Notes: generated by a model not told the origin, from the sequence alone. DNA of 8,600 nucleotides from Clostridia bacterium (GCA_017408205.1 JAFQVC010000128.1:1-8600); one strand, 5' to 3'. Counted from the stretch's first letter, positions 1 to 6,256 are shown. A program made the numbers and translations.

Positions 1-476
1 ATCAATTTTTCATCTGCAATTTCAGTAATTCCCACACAGTCAAATATAAATTTTACATTTGCTGTTTCTTCCTCTGTTACGCTTTTGTCGGGGCTTAAAA
101 CAGTTACCCCTTTACCGATTAAAGCAGGGGTATTTGGCATTGCACGGACAATTTTGGAATTATCAGGCAAGTTGTCTTTCATATATTTAATAGAAATACC
201 TGCGGCAATAGAAACATATATGGGCTTGTTACTTTTAATACCCGGCAGAACTTTCGGGAAAATCTGCGGTTTAACCGCAAGAATCACCACGTCACAAAGG
301 TCGCAAATTTCATCCATTGAACAGTTTACGTTTACACCTTTTTCGCCTAAAGTATTAAGTTTTTCTTTGTCCAAATCATAGGCGTATATGTCTTTGGCAT
401 CAGTTTTTTGTGATGCCACAAGTCCGTTTATAATTGCACCGCCCATATTACCTGCGCCGATAAAGCCGATTTTCAT
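1..476 (-). CDS. proC: Pyrroline-5-carboxylate reductase, C-terminus cut off by window edge
   Basis: ProC reduces 1-pyrroline-5-carboxylate to proline with NAD(P)H, the last step of proline synthesis, in the cytoplasm. The gene starts at an ATG at 474-476 and stays open to base 1, giving the first 158 residues of a protein that is usually about 265-270 long. The N-terminus has the Rossmann dinucleotide motif GAGNMG (residues 7-12). Further on are AVKPQ (67-71) and the family signature RAMPNTPALIGKG (111-123). The C-terminal dimerisation domain is outside the window. An AGAGG ribosome binding site (484-488) overlaps the stop codon of the aminotransferase gene upstream, leaving a gap of only 10 bases, so the two genes are probably cotranscribed. 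The identification is firm from the motifs; only the missing end is unseen. Confidence 0.95.
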   Translation of the reverse strand, partial: MKIGFIGAGNMGGAIINGLVASQKTDAKDIYAYDLDKEKLNTLGEKGVNVNCSMDEICDLCDVVILAVKPQIFPKVLPGIKSNKPIYVSIAAGISIKYMKDNLPDNSKIVRAMPNTPALIGKGVTVLSPDKSVTEEETANVKFIFDCVGITEIADEKL

Positions 477-486
477 ATTATTACCT

Positions 487-1671
487 CTATGCTAAAAAAT
501 CTTCTAATCTGTCAAGACCTTCTTTGATGTTTTCCATACTTGTAGCATAAGACCATCTTACATAGCCCTCTGCGCCAAAGCCGCCGCCCGGTACCAATGC
601 AAGTTTGTTACATTCTAAAAGCCATTCACAGAATTCGTCACCATTGTTTATCATTTTTCCTTTGATTTCTTTGCCCATAACATCTTTGATGTTCATAAAC
701 ACATAGAAAGCACCGTCAGGTACAAGGGCAGAAACCCCGTCAATGGAATTAATTCTTTCAACCATATAATTTCTTCTTTTTTCAAACTCAACACGCATTG
801 TTTCAATTGTATCGGTAGGGCCTGTAATCGCCGCAAGTGCCGCCGCCTGAGAAATTGAGCAGGGGTTTGATGAAGCATGTGACTGAACATTTGAAATTAT
901 TTTTGCAATTTCGGGCTCACACGCTGTGTAGCCGATACGCCAGCCCGTCATAGCATAACTCTTTGATACGCCATTAATGATTATTGTTAATTTTTTAATA
1001 TCGTCATTGAATGATGCAATACTTACGTGTTTTGCATCGCCGTACATTAATTTTTCATATATTTCGTCTGAAATTACGAAAATGTTGTGTTTAACTGCAA
1101 CGTCAGCAATTTCTCTTAATTCCTGTTCGTTATATACCATACCTGTAGGATTGCTCGGACTGTTTAGCACTAACGCCTTTGTTTTTGGTGTAATGGCATT
1201 TTCAAAATCTTTTGCAGAGAATTTAAAACCGCTTTGTTCGGTAGTTTCCAAAAATACAGGTGTGCCGCCTGCAATTCTTACCATTTCGGGATAACTTACC
1301 CAGAAAGGTGTGGGAATTATAACTTCATCGCCCTCGTTTAATATTGCATAAAAAGCATTAACCAAAGCGTGTTTTGCACCGTTTGATACAACGATATCTG
1401 TAGGTGCATACTTTACGTTATTTTCTTTTAATAATTTATCGGCAATTGCTTTCCTTAAATCCAGAGTACCTGCGGCAGGTGTGTATTTAGTCATACCGTC
1501 GTTAATTGCTTTAACAGCCGCTTCTTTTATGTGTGCAGGTGTATCAAAATCGGGCTCACCTGTGCCGAAACCAACAACGTCAATTCCGTCTGCTTTCATT
1601 TTTTTGAATTTTGCATCTATTGCGAGTGTTGGAGATGCACTGATTTTACTCATTCTATCAGATAAATTCAT
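487..1671 (-). CDS. aspB: Class-Ib PLP aminotransferase, probably aspartate aminotransferase
   Basis: This is a fold-type I, pyridoxal-phosphate aminotransferase (394 residues, a normal length) that moves an amino group between aspartate or a related amino acid and 2-oxoglutarate. Visible landmarks are the substrate-side motif SNGAKHAL (residues 96-103; its Lys is characteristic of class-Ib aspartate aminotransferases), PTPFW (120-124), SPSNPTG with cofactor-contacting Asn174, DEIY (202-205), the Schiff-base lysine Lys237 in VSKSYAMTGWRIGY, and the carboxylate-binding Arg372 in VRWSYA. The start is the ATG at 1669-1671, because AAAGGAAG lies 6 bases upstream; an in-frame GTG six codons earlier would put that site inside the gene. 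A promoter lies just upstream, and proC follows after 10 bases. Family members can also act on aromatic amino acids or prephenate, so the exact substrate is inferred. Confidence 0.92.
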   Translation of the reverse strand: MNLSDRMSKISASPTLAIDAKFKKMKADGIDVVGFGTGEPDFDTPAHIKEAAVKAINDGMTKYTPAAGTLDLRKAIADKLLKENNVKYAPTDIVVSNGAKHALVNAFYAILNEGDEVIIPTPFWVSYPEMVRIAGGTPVFLETTEQSGFKFSAKDFENAITPKTKALVLNSPSNPTGMVYNEQELREIADVAVKHNIFVISDEIYEKLMYGDAKHVSIASFNDDIKKLTIIINGVSKSYAMTGWRIGYTACEPEIAKIISNVQSHASSNPCSISQAAALAAITGPTDTIETMRVEFEKRRNYMVERINSIDGVSALVPDGAFYVFMNIKDVMGKEIKGKMINNGDEFCEWLLECNKLALVPGGGFGAEGYVRWSYATSMENIKEGLDRLEDFLA

Positions 1672-1677
1672 ATAGTT

Positions 1678-1685
1678 CTTCCTTT
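1678..1685 (-). promoter_or_regulatory. Ribosome binding site fixing the aminotransferase start
   Basis: AAAGGAAG on the minus strand sits 6 bases before the ATG at 1669-1671. It supports this ATG over the in-frame GTG at 1687-1689, which has no comparable site. Confidence 0.8.
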
Positions 1686-1703
1686 CCACTTTATATACTA
1701 TCT

Positions 1704-1732
1704 ATCATACTTCATTTTTACAAAAATTGCAA
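1704..1732 (-). promoter_or_regulatory. Predicted sigma-A promoter of the aminotransferase-proC unit
   Basis: The -35 is TTGCAA (1727-1732) and the -10 is TATGAT (1704-1709, five of six consensus bases), separated by exactly 17 bases. Transcription would start near 1697, leaving a leader of about 25 bases before the ATG. It lies in the 71-base gap after the dipeptidase gene. I see no convincing terminator hairpin in that gap, so read-through from the rplS operon may also supply transcript. The -35 hexamer is identical to the one in front of rplS. Confidence 0.7.
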
Positions 1733-1742
1733 GAATATTTTA

Positions 1743-2621
1743 CTATTTTTTCAGTATTTGTTTAGTGAAATTACAAAGATTACCGTAAAATACCTTGTTC
1801 AGTTGTTGCTGACTTAATTCCGTTTTGCAAAATTGTACCGTCACATTATTCATATTTTGTATTCCTAAGATATCTTTTGGCAGGCGGTCAACTCCGTCAA
1901 AATCACTGCCAAAACCCAGAACGTCTTCCCCGCCAAGGTCTAAAATATGGCAGGCGTGGCGTAAAATATCATCAACTGTTGCTTCACCCTCGCACAAAAA
2001 ATCGGGGTAAAAATTAAGACCTATAAACCCTTTGCAGTTTATTATTTCTTTTATCTGGTGGTCTGTAAGATTGCGTTTGTGCCCGCATAGAGCCCTGCAA
2101 TTTGAATGGGAAGCCATAACGGGTGAGTCCGTTATATCCATTACGTCATAAAAACCCTTGTCACTTAAATGGGAAACATCAATTATCATTTTCATTTTGT
2201 TCATTTCTTTTATTACGGATTTTCCGAAAGGCGTAAGCCCGTCATCATTCGCAAGTTGGTTATCTCCGTTCCATTTAACCGTCATACACCTTACACCCCT
2301 TTGATAGGCGTATTGAAGTTTTTCTATTGTTCCCTCTATGGCACTTCCGCCCTCTATAGTAAGAAGTGCTCCCGTTTTTTGTCCCAAATCTTCCGCATTT
2401 AATATAAGTTTTAAATACTTTTCGTCATACACTTCGTAAAATTTATTAATCCCCTCAACAAATCTGTCAAAGGGATTATATTTCGGATGTATAAAAATTG
2501 CAAAATACTGAAGACAACAGTCCTTCATTCTTTTAATATCAACGTGCCCGTCATTTTCATATAAACTCTGTTTACTGTCTAAAATTCGGGTTATGGTGTC
2601 ACAATGAGCATCTGCAAACAT
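1743..2621 (-). CDS. M19-family (renal-type) dipeptidase
   Basis: This is a zinc metallopeptidase of the membrane-dipeptidase family M19, which hydrolyses dipeptides, sometimes including those with a C-terminal D-residue. Expected metal-site residues are present: His6 and Asp8 in DAHCDT, the bridging Glu90 in TIEGG, His151 in DVSHLSD, His172 in ASHSNCRA, and Asp240 in GSDFDG. The C-terminal GNLCNF (280-285) matches the family's usual Gly-Asn-Phe element. At 292 residues it is somewhat shorter than many members, but no core motif is missing. There is no signal peptide, so it should be cytoplasmic, unlike the anchored animal enzyme. The ATG has AGAGGAG a few bases upstream, placed in the 14-base gap after yraN, so it is the last gene of the rplS operon. 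Substrate specificity cannot be read from sequence. Confidence 0.93.
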   Translation of the reverse strand: MFADAHCDTITRILDSKQSLYENDGHVDIKRMKDCCLQYFAIFIHPKYNPFDRFVEGINKFYEVYDEKYLKLILNAEDLGQKTGALLTIEGGSAIEGTIEKLQYAYQRGVRCMTVKWNGDNQLANDDGLTPFGKSVIKEMNKMKMIIDVSHLSDKGFYDVMDITDSPVMASHSNCRALCGHKRNLTDHQIKEIINCKGFIGLNFYPDFLCEGEATVDDILRHACHILDLGGEDVLGFGSDFDGVDRLPKDILGIQNMNNVTVQFCKTELSQQQLNKVFYGNLCNFTKQILKK

Positions 2622-2635
2622 ATAATCTCCTCTTC

Positions 2636-3001
2636 CTAAAAAGCATTTATAATATGTTGTATTTCGCCCACTTTTATTTTATTACCGTTAATTTCACAAA
2701 TAACGCCGATAACGTCAAAACGCACATCGGCAACCTCATTTTTCATCATATATACCTGGGCGGCGTGTAAAAGGCGTTTTTGTTTTACCTCCCCCACCGC
2801 TTCCAAAGCATTACCGTACTGTTCGCTTGTTCGGGTTTTAACCTCAACAAAAACGGTGTAACCATCTTTCTCTGCGACAATGTCTATCTCTCCGCCACGC
2901 ACCAGAAAGTTGGTCTGTAAAATTTTGTAACCATGTTTTTTAAGATGTTTTACTGCGGCTTTTTCTCCCTTGCCGCCCACTTTTTTATTGTATTTTTCCA
3001 T
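2636..3001 (-). CDS. yraN: YraN-family (UPF0102) nuclease-fold protein
   Basis: This 121-residue cytoplasmic protein belongs to the YraN/UPF0102 family, which has a restriction-endonuclease-like (Holliday-junction-resolvase-like) fold. Its cellular job is not well established. The core shows Glu13 in GKGEKAA, Asp40 in GGEIDIVA, and Glu53 and Lys55 in VFVEVKTR, matching the E-D-ExK arrangement of the fold. The length is typical. The start is uncertain: an ATG at 2999-3001 lies 2 bases after the rnhB stop, while an in-frame TTG at 3005-3007 would overlap that stop and add two residues. Neither has a good ribosome binding site, so translation is probably coupled to rnhB. The rnhB-yraN pairing is common in bacteria and supports the call. 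Confidence 0.92.
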   Translation of the reverse strand: MEKYNKKVGGKGEKAAVKHLKKHGYKILQTNFLVRGGEIDIVAEKDGYTVFVEVKTRTSEQYGNALEAVGEVKQKRLLHAAQVYMMKNEVADVRFDVIGVICEINGNKIKVGEIQHIINAF

Positions 3002-3003
3002 AA

Positions 3004-3630
3004 TCAATCATCTAACTTCAAATTAAAAGATTTTCTGTGAAAAGGTGATGGTCCGTGTTGTTTAAGCAACTGATAATGAAGTGCGGTAGGATAGCCCTTG
3101 TGCTTTTTAAACATATACATCGGATACTTCTGGTCTAAGATATCCATATATCTGTCACGGGTTACTTTTGCAAGGACTGATGCCGCAGCAATAGAAATAC
3201 TTTTACTGTCCCCTTTTACAACACAACTGTGTGGCGTTTCCATACCTTTTATGCTGTTTCCGTCAATTAATACATAATCCGGCTTAACAGACAATCCCTC
3301 TACCGCTTTGCACATTCCGTAATGGGTAGCACCTAAAATATTCATTTTATCAATTTCTTCGTTTGATACAAGGACAATGTTATAGGCAACCGCCTTTTCT
3401 TTTATCTCGTCATAAAGGCGGTCTTTTTGTTTTTCCGTCAACTTTTTGGAATCGTTTAATTTTTCGAAATAAGAATTTGGCGGAAGTATTACAGATGCAA
3501 CGCAGACGGGTCCTGCCAAAGGGCCTCTTCCTGCTTCATCCACGCCTGCAACAAACTGATACCCCTGCCCGAAAAGTGAATTTTCAATTTCCCACATAGA
3601 CATTACTCTGTTATAATCTTCACTGTTCAT
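3004..3630 (-). CDS. rnhB: Ribonuclease HII
   Basis: RNase HII nicks the RNA strand of RNA-DNA hybrids and starts removal of single ribonucleotides misinserted in DNA. The protein has 208 residues, a normal length. The four metal-binding acids are Asp31 and Glu32 in VDEAGRGPLAGP, Asp123 in LIDGN, and Asp141 in KGDSKS. Their spacing (92 and 110 residues from the first Asp) is what I expect of the family. The GRG motif (34-36) and the Tyr in HKGYPT (180), which read the RNA-DNA junction, are both present. A strong GGAGGAG site lies just before the ATG at 3628-3630. The gene overlaps the end of rbgA by 11 bases, so its ribosome binding site is inside rbgA. All expected residues are intact. Confidence 0.97.
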   Translation of the reverse strand: MNSEDYNRVMSMWEIENSLFGQGYQFVAGVDEAGRGPLAGPVCVASVILPPNSYFEKLNDSKKLTEKQKDRLYDEIKEKAVAYNIVLVSNEEIDKMNILGATHYGMCKAVEGLSVKPDYVLIDGNSIKGMETPHSCVVKGDSKSISIAAASVLAKVTRDRYMDILDQKYPMYMFKKHKGYPTALHYQLLKQHGPSPFHRKSFNLKLDD

Positions 3631-4474
3631 AGGGCTCCTCCAGACTGATGTTTCCTAACTTACAACCACGAAATTCGTTAAGAAGAATTTTTGAGGCACG
3701 CTCGGTGTCAACATTACCGCCCGAAACAATGCATCCTCTTTTTCTCCCGATACATTCCAATATTTCGTATCCCGAAAGACCGTCAATATCATCAAGTTTA
3801 TATATTTCTTTTAGTTTGTCGGAGTGTTTTTCCGAAAGATAACCGCAAAGAAGCATTGCCGCTTCTTCCGTATCGTAAACATCGTCCTTTACAGCCCCCG
3901 TAAAAGCAAGATGCCGACCTGTTATTTCGTCATCAAATTTAGGCCACAGTATTCCGGGAGTGTCTAAAAGTTCGTATCCCCCCGCAATTCTAATCCATTG
4001 TTTTGCGGTAGTAACGCCCGGTCTGTCACCAGTTTTTGCTCCTGCTCTTCCTGACAGTTTGTTAATAAAAGAAGATTTGCCCACATTCGGGATACCTACA
4101 ACCATTATTCTTGCAGGTACATTTTTCATTCCCTTTTCTTCTCGCTTTTGTATTTTGTCTTTTAAAACAGTATTTATGGCATTTTTAAGGGCATCAAAAC
4201 CCTTGCCCGAAATACTGCTTACCGCTACCGCCTCAACCCCGTTATCTTTAAAATACTGTATCCACTTTGCAGTAACATTTGCGTCTGCCATATCGCTTTT
4301 GTTAAGTGCTATAACTTTCGGTTTGTTGCCTAACAGTTCGGGTAAAATAGGGTTTGCAGAAGACAGTGGAATTCTTGCATCAAGTAACTCCACAACAACA
4401 TCAACAAGTTTTAAATTGTCGGTTATAAGACGACGGGTTTTTGCCATATGTCCCGGGAACCATTGTATATTCAT
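3620..4474 (-). CDS. rbgA: Ribosome biogenesis GTPase RbgA (YlqF)
   Basis: RbgA is a GTPase that acts late in assembly of the 50S ribosomal subunit. The 284-residue protein shows the circularly permuted G-motif order that defines the family: NKSD (G4, residues 58-61) comes first, then SSISG (86-90, G5 region), GIPNVGKSS (P-loop, 127-135), a Thr-containing G2 segment RPGVTT (151-156), and DTPG (G3, 171-174). The N-terminal IQWFPGHMAK is the usual family opening. The C-terminal 100 or so residues correspond to the RNA-binding domain. GGAG lies 7-8 bases before the ATG, in the 15-base gap after lepB. Its place downstream of rplS and upstream of rnhB is a typical Bacillota arrangement and fits a role in making ribosomes. 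Confidence 0.97.
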   Translation of the reverse strand: MNIQWFPGHMAKTRRLITDNLKLVDVVVELLDARIPLSSANPILPELLGNKPKVIALNKSDMADANVTAKWIQYFKDNGVEAVAVSSISGKGFDALKNAINTVLKDKIQKREEKGMKNVPARIMVVGIPNVGKSSFINKLSGRAGAKTGDRPGVTTAKQWIRIAGGYELLDTPGILWPKFDDEITGRHLAFTGAVKDDVYDTEEAAMLLCGYLSEKHSDKLKEIYKLDDIDGLSGYEILECIGRKRGCIVSGGNVDTERASKILLNEFRGCKLGNISLEEPYEQ

Positions 4475-4489
4475 AACTTTCTCCGTTTC

Positions 4490-5134
4490 TTAATACAGTG
4501 AGCCGAATTTGCTTAAAGGCCACAATCTGAACTGTGCCTTTCCTATTGCCCTTTCGTTTCCTACGCAACCGTAGTCGTTGTCAAAATCCCCTACTTCTAT
4601 TGAACGGCAGTCGTGACTTCTTATTCTGTTGTCACCCATTGCAAAGAAGTGTCCCTCGGGAACTTTTATAGGGAATTTTACAGGGTTGCTTACTCTGGTG
4701 GTAGTTATATTCTTATTGTTACCCCCTGTATATTCCGACAAATACACTTCGTCTAAAATTTCACCGTCAACAACAACGTGTCCGTCATCGGTAATGTCAA
4801 CGGTCTGACCACCCACAGCAATTACCCTTTTAATATACGGTTTGCTTGTGTCGCGTTCAGGGGTAAACACTACAATATCACCTTGTTTCGGCTCATACAT
4901 AAGTCGCGTTACAAAAAGGCGGTCTCCCGTGTGCAGGGTATTTTCCATTGAAGCACCTTCAACCAATACAAGAGTAAATACAAAAGATTTTAAAATTACT
5001 GCAATAATTACCGCAAAAACAATTGCCTGTATCCACTCAACCGCCTCTTTTTTCCAGTTAAATGGCGGTTTTTCGGGTTGTGTCGGAACTTCTGTATATG
5101 CCTCAAATTCAGAATTATTAAAATTTTCTTCCAT
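4490..5134 (-). CDS. lepB: Signal peptidase I
   Basis: Type I signal peptidase cleaves signal peptides from exported proteins at the outer face of the membrane. In the 214-residue product, about 30 cytoplasmic residues precede one membrane segment (about 33-56). The catalytic Ser62 follows in EGASMENTL, and the general-base Lys102 lies in YIKRVIAVGG. The conserved box MGDNRxxSxDxR occupies 166-177, followed by GKA (198-200). The stretch between DCR and GKA is about 20 residues, longer than the roughly 11 I expect, and carries Cys190; Cys176 takes a place that is often Ser. The ATG at 5132-5134 was chosen because GGAGGT lies 6 bases upstream. The in-frame GTG at 5189-5191 has no such site and falls in the loop of a GC-rich hairpin. 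One short membrane segment fits the Gram-positive form. Confidence 0.96.
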   Translation of the reverse strand: MEENFNNSEFEAYTEVPTQPEKPPFNWKKEAVEWIQAIVFAVIIAVILKSFVFTLVLVEGASMENTLHTGDRLFVTRLMYEPKQGDIVVFTPERDTSKPYIKRVIAVGGQTVDITDDGHVVVDGEILDEVYLSEYTGGNNKNITTTRVSNPVKFPIKVPEGHFFAMGDNRIRSHDCRSIEVGDFDNDYGCVGNERAIGKAQFRLWPLSKFGSLY

Positions 5135-5140
5135 TTTTAT

Positions 5141-5146
5141 ACCTCC
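5141..5146 (-). promoter_or_regulatory. Ribosome binding site fixing the lepB start
   Basis: GGAGGT on the minus strand lies 6 bases before the ATG at 5132-5134. It begins only a few bases after the terminator-like hairpin at 5151-5168, so folding upstream could affect access to it. Confidence 0.85.
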
Positions 5147-5150
5147 ATAT

Positions 5151-5168
5151 AAAACGCAAAAGAGCGTT
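5151..5168 (-). terminator. Weak terminator-like hairpin before lepB
   Basis: On the minus strand AACGC (5168-5164) and GCGTT (5157-5153) can form a 5-bp stem around a TCTTTT loop, followed by a T-run of only four counting the last stem bases. The short stem and short T-run make it a poor full terminator. It lies inside the rplS operon, so partial termination or no role at all is more likely than a full stop. Its 5' arm shares bases 5164-5167 with the larger hairpin next to it. Confidence 0.35.
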
Positions 5169-5215
5169 GCCCCTCCGGACAAGCGCCTCACGGCATTTGT
5201 CGGGAGAAGCCACGC
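5164..5215 (-). repeat. GC-rich long imperfect hairpin in the rplS-lepB gap
   Basis: Two 24-base arms (5164-5187 and 5192-5215) fold into one long hairpin around a 4-base loop. Stem blocks from base to tip are 4, 8, 5 and 3 bp, separated by single mismatches and one two-base step. In the minus-strand RNA there are 18 Watson-Crick pairs plus three G-U pairs, and the loop is GTGA, a GNRA-type tetraloop. In plus-strand RNA two of the G-U pairs in the 8-bp block become A-C mismatches, so the fold suits the transcript of the operon better. The element is 35/52 G+C in an AT-rich region. It could be a dispersed palindromic repeat or an RNA control element; the window holds only one copy, so I cannot decide. 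Confidence 0.6.
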
Positions 5216-5232
5216 CCTGACGTAATTCCAAA

Positions 5233-5574
5233 TTATAGTTTTTCTTTAACTTTTGCTGCTTTACCAACTCTGTCACGCAGATAGTATAGTTTAGCACGAC
5301 GAACTTTACCGTGTCTAACAACTTCGATACGGTCAATGTAAGGTGAGTTTACTAAGAAAATCTTTTCAACGCCTACGCCGTATGAAACTCTGCGAACTGT
5401 GAAAGTTTCAGCAATACCGCCACCCTTTTTACGGATAACAGTACCTTCAAACATTTGGATTCTTTCTCTTGTTCCCTCTTTAACTTTGATGTACACGCGA
5501 ACTGTATCACCAATAGCAAGAGCAGGCAAATCTGTTCTGATTTGTTCCTGACCGATTGTGTCAAGTAAATTCAT
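5233..5574 (-). CDS. rplS: 50S ribosomal protein L19
   Basis: L19 is a structural protein of the large ribosomal subunit near the interface with the 30S subunit. The 113-residue product has the usual length and landmarks: an N-terminal helix region ([16 protein letters not shown]), then [13 protein letters not shown] (residues 22-34), [17 protein letters not shown] (36-52), and the basic C-terminal segment [14 protein letters not shown] (88-101). A ribosome binding site (AAAGGAAG) lies 7 bases before the ATG at 5572-5574. It is the first gene of the operon, read from its own promoter. In many bacteria rplS instead follows rpsP, rimM and trmD; here a membrane-protein gene precedes it. Confidence 0.98.
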   Translation of the reverse strand: MNLLDTIGQEQIRTDLPALAIGDTVRVYIKVKEGTRERIQMFEGTVIRKKGGGIAETFTVRRVSYGVGVEKIFLVNSPYIDRIEVVRHGKVRRAKLYYLRDRVGKAAKVKEKL

Positions 5575-5646
5575 ATTTTATCTTCCTTTCATAAGAACAT
5601 TCGTGTCCGCTATTTTGCGGTACAGAGGACTATTCCACATTAACGC
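5575..5646 (-). promoter_or_regulatory. rplS 5' leader with a small hairpin, possible L19 autoregulatory leader
   Basis: From the predicted start near 5645 to the rplS ATG there are about 70 transcribed bases. On the plus strand TGTCCGC (5604-5610) pairs with GCGG (5617-5620) and ACA (5622-5624), giving a 7-bp stem with one bulged base and a 6-base loop. GGAC at 5627-5630 could instead pair with GTCC at 5605-5608, which would compete with the stem. L19 leader RNAs are known in Bacillota, but I could not match this one to that consensus by eye. Confidence 0.4.
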
Positions 5647-5651
5647 ATTAA

Positions 5652-5680
5652 ATTATAACACAGAATTTAACTAATTGCAA
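5652..5680 (-). promoter_or_regulatory. Predicted sigma-A promoter of the rplS operon
   Basis: The -35 is TTGCAA (5675-5680) and the -10 is a perfect TATAAT (5652-5657) with a 17-base spacer. The extended -10 dinucleotide TG is also present one base upstream of the -10. Transcription would begin near 5645. The promoter overlaps the stop codon and last two codons of the YgjV-like gene, so that gene's own transcript would run through it. It is the only strong promoter seen ahead of the six-gene cluster. Confidence 0.8.
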
Positions 5681-6207
5681 GTGTTTTTTTGTATTTTTTT
5701 AAAATCATATCTATATAATGCAAAGACAATTGAAAATATGGAAATGAAATTGCCCAAAGCAGAAAACCACGCCATATAATAACAGTTGTATATTAACCAG
5801 CAGGGCTGTGCAAGTAATGATATTATACGGACCGTCTTTTCTTTTTTAAACATTATTGCTATTATTTCCAATGTTACCGCAATAAATGAGAAAATACTGA
5901 AAAAATTTTTATAAAGCATAATGCTTGATATAACAATAACTATATAAAGCAAAAACACAATTCCCTTTTTATAGTTTTTGTCGGGCTTTACCACAAATAC
6001 AGATATTATACCTGCCACAAAATCTGTTATCGCTCCCGTATATGCTCCGAGACATATATATTGAAGCACATAAAACAATCTTGATACTGTGCTTAATACA
6101 ATAATTTCTTTTCTGGTTTTTAACTGAAAACTGCATACAAAAAGCAAAATTGCAATTGCGCCTAATATGTTTCCTATGTATAACAAAATTATTTCTCCCA
6201 ATTTCAT
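5671..6207 (-). CDS. YgjV-like small polytopic membrane protein
   Basis: This 178-residue, very hydrophobic protein has about six or seven membrane segments (roughly residues 5-27, 34-52, 55-73, 82-99, 101-120, 126-145 and 147-166), with short charged loops such as KTRKE (30-34), KPDKNYKK (74-81) and KKEKTVR (121-127). The layout, with FQLKTRK, then LFYVLQYICLGAYTGAITD, then a second-half WLIYNCYYMAWFSALGN, resembles the YgjV inner-membrane family (Imp-YgjV), whose function is unknown; I recognise this by pattern only. The ATG at 6205-6207 has no clear ribosome binding site. A GGGAG inside the frame lies 8 bases before an in-frame TTG (6184-6186), which would give 171 residues. It is divergent from the DUF4153 gene and seems separate from the rplS operon. 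Confidence 0.75.
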   Translation of the reverse strand: MKLGEIILLYIGNILGAIAILLFVCSFQLKTRKEIIVLSTVSRLFYVLQYICLGAYTGAITDFVAGIISVFVVKPDKNYKKGIVFLLYIVIVISSIMLYKNFFSIFSFIAVTLEIIAIMFKKEKTVRIISLLAQPCWLIYNCYYMAWFSALGNFISIFSIVFALYRYDFKKIQKNTCN

Positions 6208-6238
6208 ATTTTTTTCATATTACCATATTTTTTGTTTC

Positions 6239-6256
6239 AATGCAATATGTTGCATT
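6239..6256. promoter_or_regulatory. Perfect 7+7 palindrome, candidate operator in divergent promoter region
   Basis: The arms AATGCAA (6239-6245) and TTGCATT (6250-6256) are exact inverted repeats around a 4-base spacer TATG. The site lies just upstream of the -10 elements for both directions, a place where a bound dimeric repressor would block transcription. No regulator gene lies nearby in the window, so the protein partner is unknown. In AT-rich DNA a chance palindrome is possible, but the G and C in each arm make it less trivial. Confidence 0.45.

Noticed and set aside
85..381. Open frame of 98 residues on the plus strand
   Set aside because: It is antisense to proC, whose NAD(P) motif and family signature are intact.
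1672..1689. Aminotransferase start at the GTG at 1687-1689
   Set aside because: The added residues are encoded by the ribosome binding site of the downstream ATG, and the shorter protein already has the usual N-terminus.
1710..1740. Possible terminator between the dipeptidase and aminotransferase genes
   Set aside because: The TTTTTGTAAAAA run is self-complementary but leaves no room for a loop and has no GC-rich stem; the same bases are better read as a promoter spacer.
3960..4493. Open frame of 177 residues on the plus strand
   Set aside because: It is wholly antisense to rbgA, which carries every expected GTPase motif. The translation is low-complexity and lacks a ribosome binding site.
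5135..5191. Extended lepB start at the GTG at 5189-5191
   Set aside because: It would add 19 residues encoded by the hairpin, has no ribosome binding site, and an ideal site precedes the ATG at 5132-5134.
5118..5336. Open frame of 72 residues on the minus strand across the rplS-lepB gap
   Set aside because: It begins inside rplS in another frame, runs through the GC-rich hairpin and ends in lepB out of frame. The hairpin explains its odd composition better than a protein.
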